DNA of 12,534 nucleotides. It comes from Pseudomonadota bacterium (lineage in GTDB: Bacteria > Pseudomonadota > Gammaproteobacteria > Acidiferrobacterales > UBA6901). The stretch's first letter is position 1. Every line of letters starts with the position of its first letter. Positions 1-5,715 of this stretch are shown in pieces. The notes under the pieces are model-generated. The model saw only the letters and a program-made list of their open reading frames with translations. It searched no databases and was not told the DNA's origin. Both the position numbers and the translations under genes were made by a program. The stretch lies in contig JAJYEK010000098.1 in NCBI GenBank assembly GCA_021785795.1, forward strand, positions 1 through 12,534, in the 5' to 3' direction.

Positions 1-37
1 CGTGCCATTCTTTAAAGAACGTAGATGCCGCCACACC

Positions 38-1306
38 TTACCGTTCGGGATCGACCGCCGCGCCGGCGGCGAGAGTCTGGCCGCGCGGGACACGCGTCAG
101 CAAGAGCGCACCCGCGGCGGTGAGTATCAGCGCATAGATAAAACCGCTCGCGGCCGAGACGTGCGTCCACAGTAATCCCACTATCAGGCTGCTCAACAAA
201 TCGCCGACGCCATTGACGGTGCCCAGGGCACCGTAACCAGTTGCGCGCACTTCGGCCGGCAGTAGGTCAGCCGCGAACGCGCCCTCCATGGTATCGACGA
301 CCGCGATGTACAGGCCGCCAAGCGCAAACAGCCCCGCCAGTCCCGGCAGGCTGCCGTCCACCCACAGAAACCCCAGGCACATCAGCGCGAACAATAGGTA
401 ACCCACGCCCAAAACGAAACGCTTGCCCACGCGCTCGCTCCAAATCCCGGCGGGATAGGAGCCGGCCGCATAGGTCACGTTGAACAAGGTGTAGAGCCCG
501 ACCGCCCAGCTGGCCGCCTGGACCGCGCCCCACTTCGCGGTGAGCAACTCCTGAGCGCGCAGAATGAGCAGCGTGTGCCCGAAGTTGCCCAGGCCGAACA
601 CGCTCACGGCCAGAAGAAAGCGTCGGAAATCCGCCGGGAGCGCGCGCAGACTTTCTGCGAAAGTCTTGCTGTGCCCGGCAGACAGCTTATCCTTGAGCAC
701 GAACAGTACGATGAATATCGTGATCGCACCCGGAACAAGTGATACCAGAAAGATCTCGCGGTAACTGAACGAAACCGACAACAGCCCGAGGGCGATGGCC
801 GGTCCGAGGACGGCGCCCACGGTATCGGCCGCGCGGTGCATGCCAAAGGCGCGTCCGATATAGCACGGCACCACACTCTCCGCGAGCAGCGCATCGCGCA
901 CCGGACTGCGCATCCCGCGCCCGATCCAGGCTACCGCGCGAATGGCGAGGACGATGGGCCAGCTGAACGCTACCGCCATGATCCCCTTGACCGCGGTTAG
1001 GGTGTAACCCAGCACCAGGATTGGCTTACGCCGTCCGATCCGGTCGCTGTAATGCGATGCCCAGAGCTTCGCCGCGCTCGCGGCGAAATCGCTCGCCCCC
1101 TCGATCAATCCGACCGCCGCCGCGCTGCCGCCGATCGTCACCACGAAGAAGGGCAGCACCGCCGTAATCATCTCGTGACTCATGTCGGAAAACAGGCTGA
1201 GCAGCGCGATTGCGACGATGTTTCGCGTCAGCCATCTTCGCGGACGGCGCCCCGCCGGGGCCGCCTCGGAAAAACCAGGATTCTCCCCCTTCTTTCGTTG
1301 ACTCAT
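38..1306 (-). CDS. MFS transporter, 422 aa, substrate unknown
   Basis: An inner-membrane permease of the major facilitator superfamily. After a basic N-terminal tail (residues 1-28) come repeated hydrophobic segments beginning NIVAIALLSLFSDMSHEM. The loop 2-3 signature is SDRIGRRKP at 87-95, followed by GRGMRSPVRDALLAES at 129-144, a motif seen in a subgroup of drug and metal efflux permeases. The length is normal for 12 membrane segments. I chose the ATG at 1306 because the frame upstream of it is basic, proline-rich and non-membrane-like and would overlap the preceding gene; the Shine-Dalgarno there is weak. The gene lies 89 bp after the cyclopropane synthase gene. Its first 89 bp occur a second time, in damaged form, upstream of that gene. 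MFS genes are among the classes known under fluoride riboswitches, so fluoride or another anion is a possible substrate, but nothing in the sequence fixes it. Confidence 0.85.
   Translation of the reverse strand: MSQRKKGENPGFSEAAPAGRRPRRWLTRNIVAIALLSLFSDMSHEMITAVLPFFVVTIGGSAAAVGLIEGASDFAASAAKLWASHYSDRIGRRKPILVLGYTLTAVKGIMAVAFSWPIVLAIRAVAWIGRGMRSPVRDALLAESVVPCYIGRAFGMHRAADTVGAVLGPAIALGLLSVSFSYREIFLVSLVPGAITIFIVLFVLKDKLSAGHSKTFAESLRALPADFRRFLLAVSVFGLGNFGHTLLILRAQELLTAKWGAVQAASWAVGLYTLFNVTYAAGSYPAGIWSERVGKRFVLGVGYLLFALMCLGFLWVDGSLPGLAGLFALGGLYIAVVDTMEGAFAADLLPAEVRATGYGALGTVNGVGDLLSSLIVGLLWTHVSAASGFIYALILTAAGALLLTRVPRGQTLAAGAAVDPER
1218..1306 (-). repeat. Direct repeat, copy A (5' end of the MFS gene)
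   Basis: The first 89 bp of the MFS gene. It matches 2621-2708 at roughly 76 percent identity by hand alignment (about 20 mismatches and one gap), in the same orientation. The longest shared blocks are ATGTTTCGCGTCAGCCA at one end and CGGAAAAACCA in the middle (plus-strand reading). The two copies flank the cyclopropane synthase gene. Confidence 0.8.
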
Positions 1307-1395
1307 TCGGCGCACCCGCTCACACGGGCCTCCGCGGACGCGCGGCGCGCTCGGATCCGGCACGCATAGGGACCATTGTCCAGGACGCCATGATG

Positions 1396-2598
1396 TCACC
1401 CTTGATCGCCATACATGTAATCGCGGGTGAACGGGAGCGGGTTCGTGCCGGGGCCGCCCGCTTTCACCGACAGCACCTGATGAATGGCGATCCAACCGTG
1501 GGTGAAACCGTAAGCACAACCGGCAAGGTACACCCGCCAGATGCGCCAACGCTTCTCGCCGGCAATGTGCCGCAACTTGTCCGCCGCCTCGAAGCGCTCC
1601 GTCCAATGGTTGAGGGTAAGGGCGTAGTGTCGGCGCAGGTTCTCCACGTCCGTCGCCTCAAACCCCGCGGCGCTCATTTCTCTCAGCAACAAACTGATAT
1701 GGGGCAATTCGCCGTGAGGAAAAACATAACGCTCGATGAAGTCGCCGCCACCGGAGGGGGTTTCGCCTGAATCGGGATCAGTGGAGGTGATGCCGTGGTG
1801 CATCGCCACCCCGTCATCGTTCAGTAGTTCGTGAATTTTGGCGAAATAGCTGCGCAGGTTCTTGAGGCCCATATGCTCGAATATGCCGACGCCGGCGATA
1901 CGGTCGAATTTTCCGGTAACGTCTCGGTAATCCTCAAGACGCACCTCGCAGCGGTCTTGCAGTCCCGCTTGCGCGATACGCTCCCGGGCAAATTCATACT
2001 GGTTTTTCGACAAGGTGACGCCCAGCGCCTTGACGCCGTATTTTTCCGCCGCACGTAGGATGAGCGCGCCCCAGCCGCAACCGACGTCAAGCAAGCGGTC
2101 GCCGGGGCGCACCCTGAGTTTCCGCAGGATGTGATCGATTTTCTGCTGCTGGGCGATCTCCAGTCTGTCGTTCTCGTCGCGGAAATAGCCGCAGGAATAG
2201 ACCATGTCCCGGTCCAGCCACAGACTGTAGAATTCGTTGGAAACGTCGTAATGGTAGGCGATGGCGCCGGCATCCATTTTCCTGTCATGCCGTACCATCC
2301 GGGGACCGCGGCGGCGATGGCCTGCCCCTCCCGAATGGACCGCGAGCTGGGCGGCGACGTCCACCACATCCGCCACCTTGCCTTCCACGTAGATCTCTCC
2401 TTCCACGTAGGCACCACCGAGGCCGTCCAGGGTGGGCTTGAGAAGATGGCGCAAGCCGGACATCGAGGGCACGACCACCGTCACCGAGGGCGAGGCATCG
2501 AGATCGAAGTTCGTCCCGTTCCAAAGGCGAATCCTCAAGGGGATGCCGCGGGATTTCAGATGGGCCAGAAAGTTATCCAGACGTTTTTGCCAGAACAT
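1396..2598 (-). CDS. cfa: Cyclopropane-fatty-acyl-phospholipid synthase
   Basis: A SAM-dependent enzyme that adds a methylene bridge to unsaturated acyl chains of membrane phospholipids, a modification known to protect against acid and other stress. The 400 aa length matches the family (E. coli Cfa has 382). An N-terminal lipid-binding region (about 1-105) precedes the methyltransferase fold. Visible landmarks are YHYDVSNEFYSLWLD at 115-129, YSCGYF with the conserved Cys at 136, the SAM-binding loop LDVGCGWG at 170-177, GIFEHMG with the active-site Glu at 241, MHHG at 266-269 and Tyr325 before TLNHW. All key residues seem present, so I expect an active enzyme. The ATG start has a good GGGAG five bases upstream. 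It lies downstream of the cyclase-fold gene, separated by 168 bp that contain a relic of the MFS gene. I see no convincing promoter in that gap, so it may be cotranscribed. Confidence 0.95.
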   Translation of the reverse strand: MFWQKRLDNFLAHLKSRGIPLRIRLWNGTNFDLDASPSVTVVVPSMSGLRHLLKPTLDGLGGAYVEGEIYVEGKVADVVDVAAQLAVHSGGAGHRRRGPRMVRHDRKMDAGAIAYHYDVSNEFYSLWLDRDMVYSCGYFRDENDRLEIAQQQKIDHILRKLRVRPGDRLLDVGCGWGALILRAAEKYGVKALGVTLSKNQYEFARERIAQAGLQDRCEVRLEDYRDVTGKFDRIAGVGIFEHMGLKNLRSYFAKIHELLNDDGVAMHHGITSTDPDSGETPSGGGDFIERYVFPHGELPHISLLLREMSAAGFEATDVENLRRHYALTLNHWTERFEAADKLRHIAGEKRWRIWRVYLAGCAYGFTHGWIAIHQVLSVKAGGPGTNPLPFTRDYMYGDQG

Positions 2599-2620
2599 GA
2601 TGGTCTCCCGTAAGTTCGCA

Positions 2621-2708
2621 ATGTTTCGCGTCAGCCACCTTCGTGACCGGCGCCCTGCTGAGTCGCATCGGAAAAACCAAGATTCCCTCGAACGTTTCGC
2701 TGCTTCAT
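2621..2708 (-). pseudogene. Frameshifted relic of an MFS gene 5' end (direct repeat, copy B)
   Basis: A degraded copy of the start of the MFS gene at 38-1306. Read from the ATG at 2708 it gives MKQRNVRGNLGFSDA, alignable with MSQRKKGENPGFSEA. One base is missing relative to the intact copy, so the frame shifts and ends at TGA after 25 codons. An AGAGG motif lies eight bases before the ATG, so a 25-codon peptide could still be translated. Homology ends about 20 bp before the cfa start codon. It may be a remnant from duplication or recombination around cfa, or a leader ORF that has kept a role. I favour a remnant. Confidence 0.7.
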
Positions 2709-2766
2709 TCGATGTGCCTCTTCCGGCGATTCTTTTTGATGGTTTGCGTTTTCGTTGCCGACACGG

Positions 2767-3636
2767 CTAGGCGGTTACCGCGTCGTCAGGGCCGACCAGG
2801 TTCTGCAATATGGCGATTCCATAGTGCGTGGATTCAATTTCCGGGATCGCGCCGGGCACGCGCGACAGGCCGCCGCGGGAGGTCTGGCAATTCAGTACGA
2901 AGGCGCGGATTTCCCGCGGATAGTTGACAGGCAACCCGAGCAGGCGGCAGCACTGAATACCGGCACGGATTATTTCCAGGCTCGAGGACAGCGAATCCCT
3001 GGCAATGGTAAATCCGAACGTCCGGACCTGAAGCGCATCGACAAAATCGCGCGCTGCGGACACCATCGTTTCCTTTAATCCACCGAGTGCCGCCAGGGAA
3101 TACAAGGCATACCGTGTATCCAGGAGGTTGGGCTTCTCGCCGAAGCCGCCCTCGCGCTGCAAGCTGGCGATCCATTTTATAATCGCCGGCGCGGCGAGAT
3201 CGCCGCCCAAAAGCCGCTTGAGCCGCACCGTCTCAAACATGCCGCGCAAAACCGATGACAGCGGTGTTCGTCCAGGAGACGGCGGCGCCAGCGGCAGTCG
3301 GCGAATCTCGTTCCGTTCGAAGAGATCGGAACGAGCGAGATGATGCAAGATAAAGACGCGATAATAAAGCGCGGGAAGCTGGCCACTTGGCGAAAACGAT
3401 CGAACGAACCGCAACAACGCGCCCTGCTCGGCCACGGTGTCTCCCATAAGTGTCAACGCCGCCACAGCATGATACGTGTCGAACAGATTCGGCTCGTCAA
3501 CATCGGTGGTGCGATAAAAGCAAAACCCGCCCTGGGGAGACTGGCGGCCGCGCAAATAATGCGCAGCGCGGACAAATACCGCGCTCGTTTCCTTCGATAT
3601 CGTCGATGAGCGTTGCACGTCTGGCTGCAGTGACAT
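2767..3636 (-). CDS. Terpenoid-cyclase/protein-prenyltransferase-fold protein
   Basis: A 289 aa soluble protein with repeats of the alpha-alpha barrel shared by squalene cyclases and the beta subunits of protein prenyltransferases. Repeat cores are QSPQGGF (32-38) leading to NLFDTYHAVAAL (50-61), QREGGFG (160-166) leading to NLLDTRYALYSL (170-181), and QTSRGGLSRV (251-260) leading to ESTHYGIAIL (268-277). Compared with eukaryotic protein prenyltransferases, Asp173 and His271 sit where zinc ligands would be, but the expected Cys two residues after the Asp appears to be Arg175. The DxDD motif of squalene-hopene cyclases is not visible, and the chain is half the length of those enzymes. The true reaction, if any, is unknown. 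The ATG lies 12 bp after the zinc-ribbon/HEAT gene, so the two probably share the riboswitch-led transcript. Confidence 0.8.
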   Translation of the reverse strand: MSLQPDVQRSSTISKETSAVFVRAAHYLRGRQSPQGGFCFYRTTDVDEPNLFDTYHAVAALTLMGDTVAEQGALLRFVRSFSPSGQLPALYYRVFILHHLARSDLFERNEIRRLPLAPPSPGRTPLSSVLRGMFETVRLKRLLGGDLAAPAIIKWIASLQREGGFGEKPNLLDTRYALYSLAALGGLKETMVSAARDFVDALQVRTFGFTIARDSLSSSLEIIRAGIQCCRLLGLPVNYPREIRAFVLNCQTSRGGLSRVPGAIPEIESTHYGIAILQNLVGPDDAVTA

Positions 3637-3648
3637 GACCTTCGCGTC

Positions 3649-4086
3649 TCAGGAATCGTCCGCCGACAGCTCGGCGGCCCGAAGCCGGACCGCCCTCGCT
3701 GGGTGCCGTTGCGCCAACATCCGCAGGGCATTCCGGCGCACCACTTTGTCGTGAATGCCTCGCACGCTCTCCACGACCTGCAAGCCTTCCACGATGTCGA
3801 CTGGGTGATGCAAGGCGCACCGCGCAAGTGCTTGTGCCGCCTCACCTTCCCCGCGCCAACCGAGCGCGATGATGGCGCGCAGACGCACGTCGGCGAGGGG
3901 ATGGTTCAGCGCGGTCAACAGCTTGTCGCGGTACCCCCGCCCGCTCAACCACACGAGATCATGGTCGCAGAACGGGCAAACCGGGGTATCGGCATCGATC
4001 AGCGCGAAGCAAGCCGGGCAATAAGCCGCGTGCCCCAATGCAATGGAGGGTGGACGATAGTACCGGTGAGTGTGACGCGACTTCAC
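3649..4086 (-). CDS. Zinc-ribbon plus HEAT-repeat protein, copy 1
   Basis: A 145 aa protein of unknown role. A zinc ribbon is formed by CPAC at 23-26 and CPFC at 37-40. It is followed by helical HEAT-like repeats, the first around RDKLLTALNHPLADVRLRAI at 53-72 and more to about 140. Such modules usually bind partner proteins. It is a paralogue of the gene at 4897-5220: the block from RDKLL to ALG is nearly the same in both. The start is GTG at 4086, four bases after GGAGG; it overlaps the stop of the 37-codon ORF (GTGA), which suggests translational coupling. The gene sits downstream of a fluoride riboswitch and 12 bp ahead of the cyclase-fold gene. Any link to fluoride is inferred from position only. 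Confidence 0.8.
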   Translation of the reverse strand: MKSRHTHRYYRPPSIALGHAAYCPACFALIDADTPVCPFCDHDLVWLSGRGYRDKLLTALNHPLADVRLRAIIALGWRGEGEAAQALARCALHHPVDIVEGLQVVESVRGIHDKVVRRNALRMLAQRHPARAVRLRAAELSADDS

Positions 4087-4196
4087 CGCGCCTCCGTAAC
4101 CGTGCGGCGTGCGTACCGGCTATCGCGCTGCCGGAAGGAGAACCAGCTGGCGACGTCTGTACGCCCCAGCGCGAAGAGCATCCAGGTTTCGGTCAT
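4083..4196 (-). CDS. Small ORF, 37 aa, behind the fluoride riboswitch
   Basis: Reads MTETWMLFALGRTDV followed by a basic, Arg-rich tail, ending in EAR. I do not recognise it. GGAGG at 4203-4207 lies six bases before the ATG, the best ribosome site in this part of the window, and the stop codon overlaps the GTG start of the zinc-ribbon/HEAT gene. The first half is mildly amphipathic and hydrophobic (WMLFALG), too short for a confident membrane helix. It is the first ORF after the riboswitch. It could be a real small protein, or a leader ORF whose translation opens the next gene. Another ATG (4202-4200) just upstream gives only a two-codon ORF. Confidence 0.5.
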   Translation of the reverse strand: MTETWMLFALGRTDVASWFSFRQRDSRYARRTVTEAR

Positions 4197-4229
4197 GACA
4201 TGCCTCCATTCCTTTTTTCCTTATTACGG

Positions 4230-4257
4230 CGGCACGCCGCACGCAGCCGGCGTGCCG
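4230..4257 (-). repeat. Perfect 10-bp inverted repeat in the leader
   Basis: Arms CGGCACGCCG and CGGCGTGCCG pair perfectly around an 8-base loop. In the minus-strand transcript the hairpin lies between the riboswitch and the small ORF. It is followed by an A-rich stretch rather than U residues, so it does not look like an intrinsic terminator. It could shape the leader RNA or stabilise a processed transcript; no function is shown. Confidence 0.5.
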
Positions 4258-4336
4258 ACAGTCAACGGACCCACGCCAGAGCGAGAGATGAGTACTCGCC
4301 ACGACAGGATGAGGAGGCGGGAAAGTTGGCCTTTGC

Positions 4337-4376
4337 ATGCCTACATCATCCCTCGCACGAGGGAGTCCGCAGGCAT
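4337..4376 (-). promoter_or_regulatory. Riboswitch expression-platform hairpin (anti-P1)
   Basis: ATGCCTGC (4376-4369) can pair with GTAGGCAT (4344-4337) over 8 bp with one G-U pair. Inside, CCCTC (4363-4359) pairs with GAGGG (4354-4350) around a GTGC loop. The ATGCC bases are also the 3' strand of aptamer helix P1, so the hairpin and the ligand-bound aptamer cannot both form. No U-run follows, so it is not a standard terminator. Control could be by pausing, Rho, or a downstream effect on translation. Confidence 0.6.
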
Positions 4377-4420
4377 CATCAGCCGGTAAGGGCGGTTCAG
4401 GGAGGAATGCCATCTCCCGT
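4367..4420 (-). promoter_or_regulatory. Fluoride riboswitch (crcB motif) aptamer
   Basis: The transcript contains GGGAGATGGCATTCCTCCC (4418-4400), a short GCC/GGC stem (about 4392-4382) and TGATGATGCCTGC (4381-4369). This order and wording matches the known fluoride aptamer closely, including the well-studied Pseudomonas syringae example as I remember it (GGAGATGGCATTCCTCC and CTGATGATGCC). P1 forms from GGCAT (4411-4407) and ATGCC (4376-4372); the pseudoknot from GGGAG (4418-4414) and CTCCC (4404-4400). The short third stem is compact but allowed in the family. It begins a few bases after the expected transcription start of the promoter at 4433-4460. By established knowledge these RNAs bind fluoride and turn genes on. 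Here the first downstream genes are a 37-aa ORF, a zinc-ribbon/HEAT protein and a cyclase-fold protein, none a recognised exporter. Confidence 0.9.
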
Positions 4421-4432
4421 AACTGTGTGACC

Positions 4433-4460
4433 AGTATAGCAAAGCGTCGGGTGGCTGCAA
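4433..4460 (-). promoter_or_regulatory. Sigma-70-type promoter ahead of the riboswitch
   Basis: A -10 box TATACT (4438-4433) with an extended-10 TG (4441-4440) lies 16 bp after a weaker -35 match TTGCAG (4460-4455). The expected start near 4426 falls just before the riboswitch aptamer, which supports both calls. The -35 box begins exactly where readable homology to the GTPase relic ends. Confidence 0.7.
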
Positions 4461-4877
4461 TACTTCAAGGACATCCTTGGCGTTTGCCGGGTTGCCCCTC
4501 TCCGTGAGGTACTCCTATAAACGCTCAAGCGCGATGTCCTCTTCGGCACCGCGACGGTAAATAACCTGCGCCGCCGGGGCATCGCCGTGCTCCAGCCGGG
4601 TGACGGTGGAGGTAAGCGGGATCACGCCCACGGGCAGCAGGTCGGCGCCAATGAGCGCGTTCACGAGCGTGGTCTTGCCGCGCTTGAACTCGCCGAGCAC
4701 CCCGAGGTTGAACGCGTTCGCGTCGATGCGCTCACGCAACCGGAGACAGGGTTCGGTGGGAACATCCGCGAGCGATGCCATATGGTCAAGGCAACGGGCA
4801 AGCGCCGGCAGTAGCGACATCGCGGCTGCGGTACCGCAGGGTGTCTCGTCGCCGTGGTGGTCCGGAAGTTCGTTCAT
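4461..4877 (-). pseudogene. Truncated dynamin-like GTPase
   Basis: From the ATG at 4877 the frame runs 120 codons to an in-frame TAG at 4515-4517. It carries the P-loop GEFKRGKTT (residues 62-70, pattern GxxxxGKT) and a switch I-like VIPLTSTVTRL. These are typical of bacterial dynamin-like GTPases, normally several hundred residues long. After the stop, the same frame continues the family pattern: EYLTERGNPANAKDVLEV, ending about 4461. The G3 (DxxG) and G4 motifs and the whole membrane-remodelling part are missing, so the gene is broken by both a nonsense change and a deletion or replacement. A GTG at 4889 with an upstream GGAG is another possible start. It lies directly after the zinc-ribbon/HEAT gene copy 2 and was probably cotranscribed with it. 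A translated GTPase stub is possible but unlikely to be active. Confidence 0.75.
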
Positions 4878-4896
4878 GCAGTTTGCCACGCGTTCG

Positions 4897-5220
4897 CTAT
4901 CTCCGGGCCAGCGCCTGTTGCGCTGCCGCGCGCGGCATGCGCCGCAGGCTGTCGACAATCGCCAAACCCGCGATGACATGCGTCTGGTGACTCAGGGCGC
5001 ATGCCGCCAGGGCATCAGTGGCCTGCTCATCGGCGCGCAAGCCCAAGGCGATGATGGCGCGTAGACGTATATCGGCGAGCGGGTGATCCACCATGGACAA
5101 TAATTTGTCACGGCAATCACGCGTGTTCAGCGCTGCAATGTCAGCCCCACAAACGGGGCAGTTGCCCGCTTCGATCGGGATTCTCGCGAAACACTCCGGA
5201 CAGTAACCCTCTCGCGTCAC
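4897..5220 (-). CDS. Zinc-ribbon plus HEAT-repeat protein, copy 2
   Basis: A paralogue of the gene at 3649-4086. With the GTG start at 5220 the product is 107 aa: a zinc ribbon of CPEC (7-10) and CPVC (21-24), then HEAT-like helices starting at RDKLLSMVDHPLADIRLRAI. I chose GTG 5220 because AAGGAGG lies ten bases upstream; ATG 5262 (121 aa) and TTG 5295 (132 aa) are open in the same frame but have no clear ribosome site. The protein is shorter at the C-terminus than copy 1. It lies about 150 bp after the DUF190 gene and just before the broken dynamin-like GTPase, perhaps its original partner. The function is unknown; the fold suggests a protein-binding adaptor. Confidence 0.75.
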   Translation of the reverse strand: MTREGYCPECFARIPIEAGNCPVCGADIAALNTRDCRDKLLSMVDHPLADIRLRAIIALGLRADEQATDALAACALSHQTHVIAGLAIVDSLRRMPRAAAQQALARR

Positions 5221-5371
5221 GGCCCCATCGCCTCCTTCCGATACAGCCGTTGGTTCACGCATCGTTGCGCCGAATTGCGCACAGAGGTGGAACAACAGCA
5301 GGTCAGCAGCGCGTACGCCACGCCTATCGGCGCGTCCGGGTCGTCAACCGAACGATGCCGACGGTGATTCC

Positions 5372-5698
5372 TTAGTTGTCCGCGCACTCGCACTGCGCAT
5401 GCCAGAACACCACATGGCCGGGTGGCACGAGGTCTTTCACCATCTTGATCGCGGCTTCCGCGACTGCCGGTTCGTCAAAGAATTCGATCACAAGCGGCAA
5501 GCGGACAGTGAGGCGCAGGAGGTCGGCCGAGTGCACTTCGCCTTTTGTGCCGAATCCGGCGATACCGCGAAATACCGTAACGCCGTGAACACGGTGTTGA
5601 TCGTGCAACAGCGCAAATATCTCGTCGAGCAGCGATTTGTGACGCCCGTGATCAGCTTCACTGATATAAACTCGTACGAGCAGTATGTCTTTGATCAT
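5372..5698 (-). CDS. DUF190 family protein, 108 aa
   Basis: A small cytoplasmic protein of the DUF190 family, which has a PII-like fold. Family features are the opening strand ILLVRVYISEADH, the long helix KSLLDEIFALLHD, the VHGVTVFRGIAGFG turn (38-51) and LPLVIEFFDEPAVAEAA near 68-84. The C-terminus FWHAQCECADN holds two cysteines that may be of note. The ATG has GAGGGG eight bases upstream. DUF190 genes are commonly found beside crcB, as here (17 bp after its stop), and a role in fluoride handling or its regulation is widely supposed but not proven. It is the last gene of the right-hand operon; I see no clear terminator after it. Confidence 0.9.
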   Translation of the reverse strand: MIKDILLVRVYISEADHGRHKSLLDEIFALLHDQHRVHGVTVFRGIAGFGTKGEVHSADLLRLTVRLPLVIEFFDEPAVAEAAIKMVKDLVPPGHVVFWHAQCECADN

Positions 5699-5715
5699 GC
5701 TGTTGTCCCCTCAGG

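Noticed and set aside
8..19. TTCTTTAAAGAA perfect palindrome after the MFS gene
   Set aside because: Twelve AT-rich bases at the window edge; could be chance, with no context to call an operator or terminator.
1307..1606. N-terminal 100-residue extension of the MFS gene
   Set aside because: It overlaps the 3' end of cfa, is Pro/Arg-rich and has no family support; ATG 1306 gives a normal MFS length.
1052..1770. Plus-strand ORFs opposite MFS and cfa, and other plus-strand ORFs across the window
   Set aside because: All are antisense shadows of well-supported minus-strand genes, with Arg/Pro-rich or low-complexity products and no family motifs.
4120..4413. 97-codon minus-strand ORF beginning inside the riboswitch
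   Set aside because: Its start is in the aptamer core (GGGAG directly abuts the ATG), it spans both leader hairpins, and its product is Pro/Arg-rich with no family pattern.
5221..5371. Possible second riboswitch or promoter between DUF190 and zinc-ribbon/HEAT copy 2
   Set aside because: I looked for the GATGGCAT...TGATG...ATGCC pattern and for a -10/-35 pair and found no convincing match.
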